From: Streptomyces ficellus
Lineage (GTDB): Bacteria > Actinomycetota > Actinomycetes > Streptomycetales > Streptomycetaceae
Assembly (NCBI RefSeq): GCF_030406405.1
Contig: NZ_JAUEPL010000007.1
Span: 62,001 to 126,000 of the forward strand
Direction: 5' to 3'
Length of the DNA: 64,000 bases
Every line of letters starts with the position of its first letter. Position 1 is the stretch's first letter. A program made the translations under genes and the position numbers. The notes under the pieces were generated by a model. It was not told where the DNA came from, searched no databases, and worked only from the letters and a program-made list of their open reading frames with translations. Below, piece after piece: positions 24,404 to 32,499 of this stretch.

Positions 24404-24679
24404 TCACAGCAGCGGCCCGAGCGGCCCCAGGTCGATATTGAGGTCCTCCGGCCTGAGCCCGAACCGCGTACGGAGCTGCTCCATGCGGTCCTCCAGCAGC
24501 ATCAGCGTCAGACCGATCCGCTCCTCCTGTTCCTCGGTGAGGTCCCCGCCCTCGACCCGCCGCAGCGCCTGACGCTCCATGAGCTGGCGCAGCAGTTCGA
24601 TGACGGTCAGGACGAGCCGGGCCAGGTCGCGTTCGACGGTGTCCGGGTCCAGTTCCACCTTGCGGCGCGGTCCGCTCAC
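24404..24679 (-). CDS. gvpK: Gas vesicle protein GvpK
   Basis: A 91-residue GvpK: V-E-L-D-P-D-T-V-E-R-D-L-A-R-L-V-L-T near the start, then a helix with L-L-R-Q-L-M-E-R-Q-A-L-R-R and the ending G-L-R-P-E-D-L-N-I-D-L-G-P-L-G-P-L-L. It is the last gene of the gvp operon. GTG 24679 overlaps the stop of gvpS by 4 nt, and GGGAGGGGGA precedes it. GvpK is an accessory factor needed for vesicle formation in other bacteria. Length is normal for the family. Confidence 0.9.
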   Translation of the reverse strand: MSGPRRKVELDPDTVERDLARLVLTVIELLRQLMERQALRRVEGGDLTEEQEERIGLTLMLLEDRMEQLRTRFGLRPEDLNIDLGPLGPLL

Positions 24680-24891
24680 GTCTCCCCCTCCCAGGGCGAG
24701 CCGACGTTCTCGCCGACCGAGCTGATCAGGGCCTTGAGGTCGACGCGTACGAGATCGACGTCGGCGATCCGGAGGGTCAGGTCTCCGCTGAGGACCACAC
24801 CGCCCGCGAGCAGACGGTCCAGCAGGTCGACGAGTGCGATGCGCCGCTCGGCGAGAGGCGCCGGTGCCGGTGGCGGTGCCGGAATGGTCAT
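24676..24891 (-). CDS. gvpS: Gas vesicle GvpA-like minor protein (GvpS)
   Basis: A 71-residue protein of the GvpA/J/M/S family. It has I-A-L-V-D-L-L-D-R-L-L-A-G-G-V-V-L-S-G-D, then I-A-D-V-D-L-V-R-V-D-L-K-A-L-I-S-S-V. The helix-strand-strand-helix unit of GvpA is recognisable but shortened and preceded by a proline-rich tag. The name GvpS follows its place between gvpL and gvpK in known Streptomyces operons. It overlaps both neighbours by 4 nt. Confidence 0.85.
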   Translation of the reverse strand: MTIPAPPPAPAPLAERRIALVDLLDRLLAGGVVLSGDLTLRIADVDLVRVDLKALISSVGENVGSPWEGET

Positions 24892-25712
24892 CGGCCCGCC
24901 TCCCGCGTTCCGGCCGCCACGGCGTCACTCTCCACAGGGCCTTCCTCCGCGATGCCGGCGAAGGAGTACGGGGCCCAGGGCCCGGTCAGCTCCACCCGTA
25001 CGCCGGGCTCGGACACCGCCTCGACCAGTTCGACGAACCCCTGGCTGCGTGTGCGGTCCACCAGGTAGGCGGCGTTGAGCACATTGACCCCGGCCGCGCC
25101 CGAGAGGCGGGCGTCCTGGGGGCGGTGGACGGTGGCGGCCTCCGCCAGCCCGGACAGTTCGGCGTGCAGCCGGCGGCACAGGGCGTCCGCGCGCTCCCAG
25201 TCGCCCTCCCGGCTGCGGCGTGCCTCCAGCCGGCGGCGCAGATAGTCCCGGCCGCTCCCGCCGGCTCCGGGGGCCGCCGGTGGCGCGTCCTCGGCTCCGG
25301 CGCCGGCGCCGGGCTCCGCGTACACCTTCACGCCCCATTCGACCCGCCCGTCCAGCCGCTGAAGTGCCCGTACGAAACGCTCGTGCCCCTCCTCCAGCAG
25401 GCGCCGCACGCCGCTGTCGTCCCGGCAGACGGTCGCCAGCCGCAGCGGGAGCGGGCAGGTGACCGTGGACAGGGCGGCGACCACCGCGTCATGGGCGCGG
25501 GCGGTGGCGGCCAGCCAGTCCAGGTCCTCCAGCCGCGCGCGCAGCGGCGCCTCGTCGAAGTCCTCGGCGGGGACGGCGCCCGTCACGGCGATCAGGTCGC
25601 CGTGGCGCAGCAGCCGGGGTGGTTCGCCGTCGATGCCCTGTACGCCCTCGGGCAGGACGCCGTCGAAGGGGCGCGTGACGGCGTACACATACCGCAGTCG
25701 GTCGGCGCTCAT
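24888..25712 (-). CDS. gvpL: Gas vesicle protein GvpL (GvpL/GvpF family)
   Basis: A 274-residue GvpL/F protein: L-R-Y-V-Y-A-V-T-R at the start, the C-P-L-P-L-R-L-A-T-V region, W-G-V-K-V-Y-A-E in the centre and the closing V-R-V-E-L-T-G-P-W-A-P-Y-S-F. An Ala/Gly/Pro-rich insert lies near residue 140. These proteins are minor vesicle or assembly components. ATG 25712 overlaps the stop of gvpJ (ATGA), choosing it over a longer upstream reading. It shares the fold with GvpF upstream in the same operon. Confidence 0.9.
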   Translation of the reverse strand: MSADRLRYVYAVTRPFDGVLPEGVQGIDGEPPRLLRHGDLIAVTGAVPAEDFDEAPLRARLEDLDWLAATARAHDAVVAALSTVTCPLPLRLATVCRDDSGVRRLLEEGHERFVRALQRLDGRVEWGVKVYAEPGAGAGAEDAPPAAPGAGGSGRDYLRRRLEARRSREGDWERADALCRRLHAELSGLAEAATVHRPQDARLSGAAGVNVLNAAYLVDRTRSQGFVELVEAVSEPGVRVELTGPWAPYSFAGIAEEGPVESDAVAAGTREAGR

Positions 25713-26029
25713 GCGGTGCGCTCCTCCAGTTCGGCGATGCGGCGCTGCAACTCGGCGTTCTCGCTGGCCAGTTCGCTGTGGCGGGCGCGGGAGGAGAGCG
25801 CCGGGTCGCTCTCCCACCAGTCGATGCCCATCTCCTTGGCGCGGTCGACGGACGCGACGACGAGGCGCAGCTTGATGGTCAGCAGCTCGATGTCCAGCAG
25901 GTTGATGCGGATGTCGCCGGCGATGACGACGCCCTTGTCGAGGACGCGTTCGAGGATGTCGGCGAGGTTGGCGCTGCTGCCGTCCGATGCGTACGGGCTG
26001 GGCAGATGGCCGGGGCGTGGGGTGGTCAT
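25709..26029 (-). CDS. gvpJ: Gas vesicle GvpA-like protein GvpJ
   Basis: A 106-residue member of the GvpA family: L-A-D-I-L-E-R-V-L-D-K-G-V-V-I-A-G-D, then I-N-L-L-D-I-E-L-L-T-I-K-L-R-L-V-V-A-S-V, followed by an acidic C-terminal helix with E-N-A-E-L-Q-R-R-I-A-E-L-E-E that may be coiled-coil. Named from its position between gvpG and gvpL. ATG 26029 overlaps the gvpG stop by 4 nt. Probably a minor shell or tip protein. Confidence 0.88.
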   Translation of the reverse strand: MTTPRPGHLPSPYASDGSSANLADILERVLDKGVVIAGDIRINLLDIELLTIKLRLVVASVDRAKEMGIDWWESDPALSSRARHSELASENAELQRRIAELEERTA

Positions 26030-26262
26030 GGGTGTCTCGTGCCCTTCTCCAGGCGGTCGAGGAGCTCGTCCTCCCGGCGGTCGAATTCCGCCTCGTCGAT
26101 CTCGCCCGCCTCCAGCCGGTCGGCGAGGTGGGCGAGTTCGCGCTGTACGGTGGCGGGGTCGTAGTACTGCCGCTCGGCCTCCGCCACCACTTGGCGCAAC
26201 ACCCAGGCGGTGCCGCGCAGCGGGGCTGCCGGCAGGAGCAGCAGTTCTCCCAGCAGGCCCAT
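26026..26262 (-). CDS. gvpG: Gas vesicle protein GvpG
   Basis: A 78-residue GvpG: G-L-L-G-E-L-L-L-L-P-A-A-P-L-R-G at the N-terminus, then a charged helix with Y-Y-D-P-A-T-V-Q-R-E-L and A-G-E-I-D-E-A-E-F-D-R-R-E-D-E-L-L-D-R. It is an accessory protein of vesicle assembly in other systems. It starts 12 bp after gvpF and overlaps gvpJ. Confidence 0.9.
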   Translation of the reverse strand: MGLLGELLLLPAAPLRGTAWVLRQVVAEAERQYYDPATVQRELAHLADRLEAGEIDEAEFDRREDELLDRLEKGTRHP

Positions 26263-26274
26263 CGTCCGCTCCTC

Positions 26275-27000
26275 TCACTCCGCCGATTCCACGAAGCTGT
26301 ACGGCGGCAGTGGGCCGTTCACCTGGAGGACGAGGTGGGAGTTGGCGCGCTTGAGGTCGTCGACGGCGGCGACGAAGGCGGCGGCGCGGTCCCGGTCCAC
26401 CAGGAACGAGATGTTGGCCAGCCAGGCGCCGTTCTCAGGCCCGGGGCACACATCGGTGGCGTGGTCCTCCAGGGCCTGCTGGACGAGGACCGCGTCACGT
26501 GCCTCGCGCTGCTTGACGGCGGCCACGACGCGTTCGCCGAGGGCCAGCTTCTGGTCGTAGGTGCCGCCGCCGGCCGCCCGGTTGGCCTCGCTCATGGCCC
26601 GCAGTTCGGGGTCGTCGGCGAGAACCTGGTGCAGGACGGCTTCCTCGTCGTGGCTGGCCTTCACGTTGTACTCGACCTTGTTGTCGAGGGCCCGCAGCCG
26701 CTCCAGGTAGTGCTCCTCGCGGTCGCTGAGCACGGCGACGACCGCGTCGTCGTCCGGTGAGATGCCGCCGAACCGCATGGGCAGGATCGCGCCGCCCGCG
26801 CCGGCTTCGGACAGGACGTTCTGGTGCGCGAGCAGGTCGCGCCGCTTGGGCCTGAGGTCCTCGGGCGCGTCGCTGACAAGCGCGGCGAGCGCGCCGTGGG
26901 TCAGGACGCGGACGGGCTGCGGCGGGTCACCGATGCCGCCCATCTTCTCCGGGAGGCCGGGGTGTGAGCTGCGGGCGATCCCGTAGACGTACGTGCTCAC
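26275..27000 (-). CDS. gvpF: Gas vesicle protein GvpF
   Basis: A 241-residue GvpF/L protein. It opens T-Y-V-Y-G-I-A-R, contains I-L-P-M-R-F-G and V-E-Y-N-V-K-A, and ends L-Q-V-N-G-P-L-P-P-Y-S-F-V-E, the typical family close. GvpF is thought to cap or nucleate GvpA assembly. Its ATG overlaps the gvpA stop by 4 nt, so translation is coupled to the shell gene. Confidence 0.92.
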   Translation of the reverse strand: MSTYVYGIARSSHPGLPEKMGGIGDPPQPVRVLTHGALAALVSDAPEDLRPKRRDLLAHQNVLSEAGAGGAILPMRFGGISPDDDAVVAVLSDREEHYLERLRALDNKVEYNVKASHDEEAVLHQVLADDPELRAMSEANRAAGGGTYDQKLALGERVVAAVKQREARDAVLVQQALEDHATDVCPGPENGAWLANISFLVDRDRAAAFVAAVDDLKRANSHLVLQVNGPLPPYSFVESAE

Positions 27001-27374
27001 TCCTGTTCCTCCTTCTTGCGGGACGAGCGGTTGAACGCGTCGGAGATGCTCTCGGCGGCTCCGGAGATCGCGCCCTTGGACTTGCCGCGGGCGCCGGACT
27101 CGGTCATCTCACCGACCAGGTCGGGCAGTCCGGGGTCCTTGCGGGGGCCCGCCTCCAGGTCGAGGCGGTTGCACGCCTCGGCGAAGCGGAGATAGGTGTC
27201 GACGCTGGCGACGACGACCCGGACGTCGATCTTCAGGATCTCGATGCCGACGAGGGACACGCGGACGAACGCGTCGATCACGAGCCCACGGTCCAGGACG
27301 AGTTCGAGGACGTCGTACAGGCCGCTGGTGCCGCGTGCGCCGCCTCCGCCTTGTTGTGCCGGGACAACGGTCAT
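26997..27374 (-). CDS. gvpA: Major gas vesicle shell protein GvpA
   Basis: A 125-residue GvpA. The core L-Y-D-V-L-E-L-V-L-D-R-G-L-V-I-D-A-F-V-R, then G-I-E-I-L-K-I-D-V-R-V-V-V-A-S-V-D-T-Y, is the shell-forming helix-beta-beta-helix unit. A C-terminal extension of about 50 residues, rich in Ser, Lys and Glu, is longer than in the 70-residue cyanobacterial GvpA but is usual in Streptomyces. A good ribosome-binding site (AAGGAGG) sits in the 18-bp gap after gvpO. Whether vesicles form in this organism is unknown; Streptomyces are not known for buoyancy. Confidence 0.93.
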   Translation of the reverse strand: MTVVPAQQGGGGARGTSGLYDVLELVLDRGLVIDAFVRVSLVGIEILKIDVRVVVASVDTYLRFAEACNRLDLEAGPRKDPGLPDLVGEMTESGARGKSKGAISGAAESISDAFNRSSRKKEEQE

Positions 27375-27392
27375 GGTCGGGTGCCTCCTTGC

Positions 27393-27776
27393 CTAGGAAC
27401 GGTCGGCCCTGCCGCGTTCGTAGCGGCGTACGCGCCGGTAGCCGGTGAGCTCGCCGTTGGGGTCCAGCGCGACGTCGTAGGAGGCGAGCAGGCTCATCGT
27501 GTCGGGGACACGGGCCAGTTCGAGCACCTCGACGGTCACGCTCCAGCCGTCCTCGGTACGTTCGAAGGACGACACCGACTCGGCTTCCCTGCCGGTCAGT
27601 TCGGCGAGCTGGGCGCATGCGTTGCGCAACACCTGCATGGGGCCCGGCTGCTGGGGCGACGGTTCCTTGGGCTGTTGTTGTGCCCGGGCGCTCTTCGCCC
27701 GGGCTCCTGAATTGCTCGTAGACGTCGTCTTCTGAGTGTTCTCGTTCTTCTGGGTGTTCTCGGGCGTATCAGCCAT
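27393..27776 (-). CDS. gvpO: Gas vesicle protein GvpO
   Basis: A 127-residue GvpO. The first 45 residues are a Gln/Thr/Asn/Lys-rich low-complexity segment; the GvpO domain follows, with L-A-E-L-T-G-R-E-A-E-S-V, W-S-V-T-V-E-V-L-E-L-A-R-V-P-D and the closing Y-R-R-V-R-R-Y-E-R-G. It is the first gene of the operon, and GAGG precedes ATG 27776. No SigB-type promoter was found in the 80 bp between it and the upstream LigD-pol gene, so the operon may depend on readthrough or on a promoter I did not recognise. Confidence 0.9.
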   Translation of the reverse strand: MADTPENTQKNENTQKTTSTSNSGARAKSARAQQQPKEPSPQQPGPMQVLRNACAQLAELTGREAESVSSFERTEDGWSVTVEVLELARVPDTMSLLASYDVALDPNGELTGYRRVRRYERGRADRS

Positions 27777-27856
27777 GACTGCCTCGTTCGTGCGGGTTTC
27801 CGTGACACGGGTGCGCAAACCCTTGGCCTCGGCTTGGTGCCGACCGGGTGTGCGTC

Positions 27857-28795
27857 TCAGCGCAGGGCATCGAGCCGGCGGCGCGCCGGTCCCAGGGCGC
27901 GGGGGCGGGGCGCCGGGCCGTCCCAGGGGGCGGTGCGCGCCTGTTCGAGTGCGGTGCGGATGGTCCAGCGGCGGGAGTGCGTCGCGGGGTCGTCCAGCTG
28001 GTCCCAGCGGATCGGGGTGGCGACGGGGGCGCCCGGCCGGGCGCGTACCGAGTAGGGCGCGACGGCGGTCTGCGCGTAGCCGTTGCGCTGGACGTCCAGA
28101 TAGAGGCGGTCACCGCGGGCCTGTTTGCGCGCGGCGGTGGTGAGTTCGCCGGGGTGGGCCGCGGCCAGGGTCTGCGCGACGTCCCTGGCGAAGGCGCGTA
28201 CGTCGTCGAACGGGCTGTGCCCGTCGAGCGGGACGATGATGTGCAGGCCCTTGGAGCCGGTCGTCATCAGCGTGGAGGGCAGGTTCAGCGCGTCGAGGAG
28301 TTCGCCGAGGAGGTGCGCCGCACGGCGTACGGCGTCGAAGTCGTCCCCGGGAGCGCCTTCGGGAGTGCCTTCGGGAGGGTCCAGGTCGAACACCATGCGG
28401 TCGGGCCACTCCAGGCGGCCGACTCTGGACTGCCAGCGGTGCAGGGTGACGCACGCCTGGTCGGCGAGGTGGAGGAGGGTGGCGATGTCGTCGCACACGG
28501 TGTGGGTGACGGTGCCGCCCTCCTTGGCCACCTCGACGCGGTGGATCCAGTCGGGGTAGCTGTCGGGCGTGTCCTTCTGCATGAAGCGGGGGCCGTCGAT
28601 GCCGTCGGGGTGCCGTTCGAGCATCAGGGGCCGGCCGCGCAGGTGCGGCAGCATGAACGGCGCGACGGACCGGTAGTAGTCGGCGAGGTCGGCCTTGCTG
28701 ATCCCGTCGTCGGGGAAGAGGACCTTGTCCGGCCGGTGGATCTCGACGGTCCGGCGGCCGGCTCGTACGGCGTGGGTACTGCTGGTACTCATCAT
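27857..28795 (-). CDS. Stand-alone LigD polymerase/primase domain
   Basis: A 312-residue archaeo-eukaryotic-primase-type polymerase of non-homologous end joining. Key features are V-F-D-L-D-P-P-E-G (catalytic aspartates), T-G-S-K-G-L-H-I-I-V-P-L, R-G-D-R-L-Y-L-D-V-Q-R-N and the N-terminal V-E-I-H-R-P-D-K-V-L-F-P. There is no ligase or phosphoesterase domain, and no ku gene is in the window. The protein may begin at ATG 28795 or at the adjacent ATG 28792. A SigB-type promoter ends 6 nt before the first ATG, so the mRNA would be leaderless. It lies upstream of gvpO on the same strand. Confidence 0.92.
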   Translation of the reverse strand: MMSTSSTHAVRAGRRTVEIHRPDKVLFPDDGISKADLADYYRSVAPFMLPHLRGRPLMLERHPDGIDGPRFMQKDTPDSYPDWIHRVEVAKEGGTVTHTVCDDIATLLHLADQACVTLHRWQSRVGRLEWPDRMVFDLDPPEGTPEGAPGDDFDAVRRAAHLLGELLDALNLPSTLMTTGSKGLHIIVPLDGHSPFDDVRAFARDVAQTLAAAHPGELTTAARKQARGDRLYLDVQRNGYAQTAVAPYSVRARPGAPVATPIRWDQLDDPATHSRRWTIRTALEQARTAPWDGPAPRPRALGPARRRLDALR

Positions 28796-28801
28796 CCGCG
28801 C

Positions 28802-28826
28802 GTACCCGGACGCCGCCCGCTCACGC
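28802..28826 (-). promoter_or_regulatory. SigB-type promoter for the LigD-pol gene
   Basis: On the minus strand: GCGT (28826-28823), 15 bp, GGGTAC (28807-28802), an exact match to GNNT-N14-16-GGGTAY. Only 6 nt separate the -10 from the ATG at 28795, so a leaderless transcript is expected. Confidence 0.55.
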
Positions 28827-28948
28827 GCCCCCATCGCGTCGCCGGGCGGCGCACCCGGGACGGCGCGGGCGCGGAGTTCACGCGGGGGCAAGCGGTCGGG
28901 CCCGTACGCCGGGGAGGCGTGCGGGCCCGCGAGCGCCGATCCGCGGGG

Positions 28949-30796
28949 TCAGGGCGCGATGACCCGCTCCACCAGCAGCCTCACCGCCGCGGCGATCGCC
29001 TCCGCGTCGATGCCCGCCTCGTGGAGTTGCTCCTCCGGGGTCGCCGACGCCGGCATGTTCCGTACCGCGAGGCGGGCCATGCGCGGGGCCGGCCGGCCGT
29101 CGGAGAAGGCGTCCGCCACCGCGTCGCCCAGGCCGCCCTCCGGATGGTGGTCCTCCACGGTGAGCAGGCAACCCGTGGCGCCCGCCGCGTCGTTGAGCGT
29201 CTCGGTGTCCACGGGCTTGACCGAGTACAGGTCGATCACGCGCACCGGGATGCCGTACTCGGCCAGCAGGTCGGCGGCCTTCAGGGCCTCGTGGACCGTG
29301 ACGCCGGCGGCGACGATCGTCGCCTTGTCGTCGTCGCCGTGGCTGCGCAGCACCTTGCTGCCGCCCACGGGGAACGGCTCGTCCGGCCCGTAGAGCACCG
29401 GCATGTCCCCGCGCGAGGTGCGCAGGTAGCGCACGCCCTCCAGGTCGGCCATCGCCGCCACCAGCTTCGCGGTCTGGTTGGCGTCGCACGGGTGGAGCAC
29501 GGTGCTGCCGTGGACGGACCGGAACATCGCCAGGTCCTCCAGGCCCATCTGGGAGGGCCCGTCCTGGCCGATGGCGACGCCCGCGTGCGAGCCGACCAGG
29601 TTGATGCCGGCGCGGCTGACGGCCGCCATGCGTACGAAGTCGTACGCCCGGGTGAGGAACGCCGCGAATGTCGAGGCGTACGGCACGTAGCCGCGCGTCT
29701 GGAGCCCGACGGCCGCCGCGACGAGCTGCTGCTCGGCGATGTAGCACTCGAAGTACCGTTCCGGATGGGCCTTGGCGAAGAACTCCGTCCGCGTCGAGTC
29801 GCTGACCTCCGCGTCCAGCGCGACCACATCGCCGCGCGCCGAGCCCAGCGCCTCCAGCGCGTGCCCGTACGCGGTGCGGGTGGCGACCGTGTCGCCGATG
29901 TCGAAGCGCGGCAGCTCGGGCGCTCCGTTCCGGGCGGTCTTCCGCCCGGAGGCCTCCGGTGGCCGCTGGACCTCGACGTGGAGGGAACGGGGCCCGCCCA
30001 GCTCGGCGATGGCGGCCTCCGCGTCCTTGACGGGCTTGCCGTGGAAGCCCTCCCGGTCCTCGACGGCGGCGACACCGCGTCCCTTGCGGGTGGCGGCGAG
30101 GATCGCGGTCGGCTGCCGGATCGTGGAGCGGGCCTCGGCGAACGCCCGGTCGACGGCTTCGACGTCGTGTCCGTCGACCTCGATGGTGTGCCAGCCGAAG
30201 GCGTGCAGCCGCCGCGCGTACGCGTCGAGGTCGTGCTCGTGCCGGGTCGGCCCGCGCTGGCCGAGCCGGTTGACGTCCACGATGAGGGTGAGGTTGTCGA
30301 GGTGGTTGTACGCGGCGTGCTCGACGGCCTCCCAGACCGAGCCCTCCGCCATCTCGCTGTCGCCGGACAGGACGTAGACGCGGTACGGGATCTCATCGAG
30401 CCGCTTGCCCGCGAGGGCGATCCCGACGCCGACGGGCAGGCCCTGTCCGAGGGAGCCGGTGGCGACGTCCACCCAGGGCAGCCGGGGCGTGGGGTGCCCT
30501 TCGAGGCGGCTGCCGAGCTTGCGGAAGGTGAGCAGCTCGTCGTCGTCCACGGCCCCGGCGGCTTTGTACATGGCGTACAGCAGCGGCGAGGCGTGCCCCT
30601 TGGACAGCACGAACCGGTCGTTGCCGGGGTGCTCGGGGTGGTCGAAGTCGAAGCGCAGGTGGTGGGAGAGGAGCACGGCCGCGATGTCGGCCGCCGACAT
30701 CGAGGAGGTGGGATGCCCCGAGCCGGCGGCGTCGGCGGCGCGTACCGCGTCGACCCTCAGCTGCTGTCCGAGTGAGGCCAGTTGTTCGTAGTGCAT
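28949..30796 (-). CDS. Transketolase
   Basis: A 615-residue full-length transketolase of the shorter (animal-like) type, moving two-carbon units between sugar phosphates with thiamine diphosphate. Motifs: S-G-H-P-T-S-S-M-S, S-K-G-H-A-S-P, the ThDP-binding G-D-S-E-M-A-E-G-S-V-W-E-A followed by D-V-N-R-L-G-Q (GDS in place of the usual GDG), and Y-I-A-E-Q-Q with the catalytic glutamate. The central V-G-S-H-A-G-V-A-I-G-Q-D-G-P-S-Q-M-G is typical. It starts 1 bp after the NADH dehydrogenase gene, so they form an operon. Whether it is the main or an accessory transketolase cannot be told. Confidence 0.93.
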   Translation of the reverse strand: MHYEQLASLGQQLRVDAVRAADAAGSGHPTSSMSAADIAAVLLSHHLRFDFDHPEHPGNDRFVLSKGHASPLLYAMYKAAGAVDDDELLTFRKLGSRLEGHPTPRLPWVDVATGSLGQGLPVGVGIALAGKRLDEIPYRVYVLSGDSEMAEGSVWEAVEHAAYNHLDNLTLIVDVNRLGQRGPTRHEHDLDAYARRLHAFGWHTIEVDGHDVEAVDRAFAEARSTIRQPTAILAATRKGRGVAAVEDREGFHGKPVKDAEAAIAELGGPRSLHVEVQRPPEASGRKTARNGAPELPRFDIGDTVATRTAYGHALEALGSARGDVVALDAEVSDSTRTEFFAKAHPERYFECYIAEQQLVAAAVGLQTRGYVPYASTFAAFLTRAYDFVRMAAVSRAGINLVGSHAGVAIGQDGPSQMGLEDLAMFRSVHGSTVLHPCDANQTAKLVAAMADLEGVRYLRTSRGDMPVLYGPDEPFPVGGSKVLRSHGDDDKATIVAAGVTVHEALKAADLLAEYGIPVRVIDLYSVKPVDTETLNDAAGATGCLLTVEDHHPEGGLGDAVADAFSDGRPAPRMARLAVRNMPASATPEEQLHEAGIDAEAIAAAVRLLVERVIAP

Positions 30797-30797
30797 G

Positions 30798-32174
30798 TCA
30801 CTCCTTGCCGGGTCCGGTCCCGGGCCCGGCCGGGATGCGGGCCAGTTCGGGCGAGGCCGTGTCGAGGGGCACCTGCCACGAGCGCAGCAGCCCCAGCTGG
30901 ACGGCCTGCCGTGGCAGCACGGCGTCCAGCAGCCAGTCCGCGGCCACCCGCACTCGGTTGCCGGGCATGGCCGCCAGGTGGTAGCCGCGCGTGACGGCGC
31001 CCGCGACCGGCCCGGAGAGCTTCACGCCCATCGGGTTGGCGGCCGCCTTGACCCCGCCGAGGTCCACGGCGAAGCCCAGGTCGCTGTGCTTGTACGGGAC
31101 GGCGTCGCCGTACCCGAGGGACGCGGCGACATTGCGGGCGGCGACCTTGCCCTGCCGCGACGCGTGCTGCGCCGTCATGGGCGTGAACTCGCCGGGGCGG
31201 GTCAGGTCCGGCACGGCGGCGGCGTCACCGCACGCGAAGACCTCCGGGCGGCCGGGCACGCCGAGCTGCGGGGTCACGACGAGGCGGCCGCGCTCCACGG
31301 GGAGGTTCAGCTCGGAGACGAGCGGGTCGGGGCGGACTCCGACGCACCAGATGAGGGTGCGCGTCTCGACGAACTCTCCGTCGTCCAGCAGCACGCCTTC
31401 GCGCGTGGACTCCTTGACCGACGTCTTGGTGCGCACGTCGACGCCCCGGGAGCGCAGCACCTCGTCGGCGGTGCGGGCGAGCTTCTCGTCCAGCCCGGGC
31501 AGGACGCGGTCCGCGACGTCGAGGAGCATCCAGCGGGGCCGTACGGCCGAGGGCCAGGCGGGCTGTTTGCGGACGAGCGCGTCGGTGAACATCTTGCCGT
31601 GCGCGGCGAGCTCCGTACCGGTGTAACCGGCGCCCACGACCACGAACGTGCAGCGTGAGGTGCACTCGGCGGGGTTGCCGGCGGCCGAGGCCAGCTCGAT
31701 CTGGCGGGTGATGTGGTCGCGCAGGTAGAGCGCCTCGGGCAGGCCGCGGAAGCCGGTCGCGTGCTCGGCGACGCCCGGGATCGGCAGGAGCTTGCTGACG
31801 CTGCCCACGGCGAGGACGAGCCGGTCGTAGGTCAGCTGGCCCTCGGTGCCTTCCGGGTCGGTGTAGTGCACGGTGCGCCCGTCGAGGTCGACGTGGTCCG
31901 CCTGGCCGAGCACCAGCCGTACGTGGCGGAGGGTGCCGGGCAGGGACACGGTGACCCGGCGCGGCTCCAGGACACCGGCGGAGACCTGGGGCAGCAGCGG
32001 CAGGTACAGGAAGTAGTCGGTGGGGTTCAGCAGTACGATCTCGGCGCGGCCGCGCAGGGTGCGGGAGAGGTTGCGGGCGGTCTGGTACCCGGCGAACCCG
32101 GCCCCGACGATCACCACGCGCGGCAGGGCGCGAGAGCCGTCGGACGGGCCGGACGGGCTGACGGACGGGGTCAC
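30798..32174 (-). CDS. Type II NADH dehydrogenase-like FAD oxidoreductase
   Basis: A 458-residue flavoprotein with two dinucleotide folds: VVIVGAGFAGYQTA (FAD) and FVVVGAGYTGTELA (NAD(P)H). It also has V-F-A-C-G-D-A-A-A-V-P-D, the FAD-ribityl motif, and a C-terminal segment likely to sit on the membrane. It fits non-proton-pumping NDH-2 enzymes feeding electrons to menaquinone. GTG 32174 has GGAGG at 4 nt; the longer reading lacks one and starts in a repeat-rich region. It is followed by transketolase 1 bp later. Confidence 0.9.
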   Translation of the reverse strand: MTPSVSPSGPSDGSRALPRVVIVGAGFAGYQTARNLSRTLRGRAEIVLLNPTDYFLYLPLLPQVSAGVLEPRRVTVSLPGTLRHVRLVLGQADHVDLDGRTVHYTDPEGTEGQLTYDRLVLAVGSVSKLLPIPGVAEHATGFRGLPEALYLRDHITRQIELASAAGNPAECTSRCTFVVVGAGYTGTELAAHGKMFTDALVRKQPAWPSAVRPRWMLLDVADRVLPGLDEKLARTADEVLRSRGVDVRTKTSVKESTREGVLLDDGEFVETRTLIWCVGVRPDPLVSELNLPVERGRLVVTPQLGVPGRPEVFACGDAAAVPDLTRPGEFTPMTAQHASRQGKVAARNVAASLGYGDAVPYKHSDLGFAVDLGGVKAAANPMGVKLSGPVAGAVTRGYHLAAMPGNRVRVAADWLLDAVLPRQAVQLGLLRSWQVPLDTASPELARIPAGPGTGPGKE

Positions 32175-32202
32175 AGGGCCTCCAGCGTCGTCTCTGCGTG
32201 AT

Positions 32203-32295
32203 GTCTGTTTCCGCGTGTGTGGTTTCGCGTGTCTGTTTCCGCGTGTTTCGCGCGTGTGGTTTCGCGCGTCTGTTCGTGTTCCGCGTTCCGCGTGA
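32203..32295. repeat. T-rich imperfect tandem repeat
   Basis: GTCTGTTTCCGCGTG occurs exactly at 32203-32217 and 32231-32245, each followed by a (T)GTGGTTTCGCG-type element, and a degenerate third copy starts at 32268. The gene-free region 32175-32499 is richer in T than its neighbours. It is the upstream region of the NADH dehydrogenase-transketolase operon and also holds the candidate promoter of the hemerythrin gene. Confidence 0.75.
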
Positions 32296-32424
32296 TGTGC
32301 CCTCCGCGTGCGCGGACCGACCTTCCCGGTGCCCCCGAGCCTGCACCCCAAACGCGGCTCGCGCGCGCCGGACGCCGACGCCTGCGCCCACGCCGGCCCT
32401 CACGACCGCCCTCCGCTGCGGCAG

Positions 32425-32450
32425 GTTCGCACCCGTGGGGCGGCGGGTAC
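32425..32450 (+). promoter_or_regulatory. Possible SigB-type promoter for hemerythrin gene
   Basis: GTTC, 16 bp, GGGTAC. The -10 is exact but the fourth base of the -35 is C rather than T, one mismatch to GNNT. It lies 50 bp before ATG 32500. Confidence 0.4.
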
Positions 32451-32499
32451 CCGGGCGGTCCGGCCGGTAGCGCCGGATCACCGAAGGAGGAATGACGGC

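Noticed and set aside
27848..30775. Plus-strand frame of 975 codons across LigD-pol and transketolase
   Set aside because: Low-complexity translation without motifs, opposite to two genes with complete catalytic motifs.
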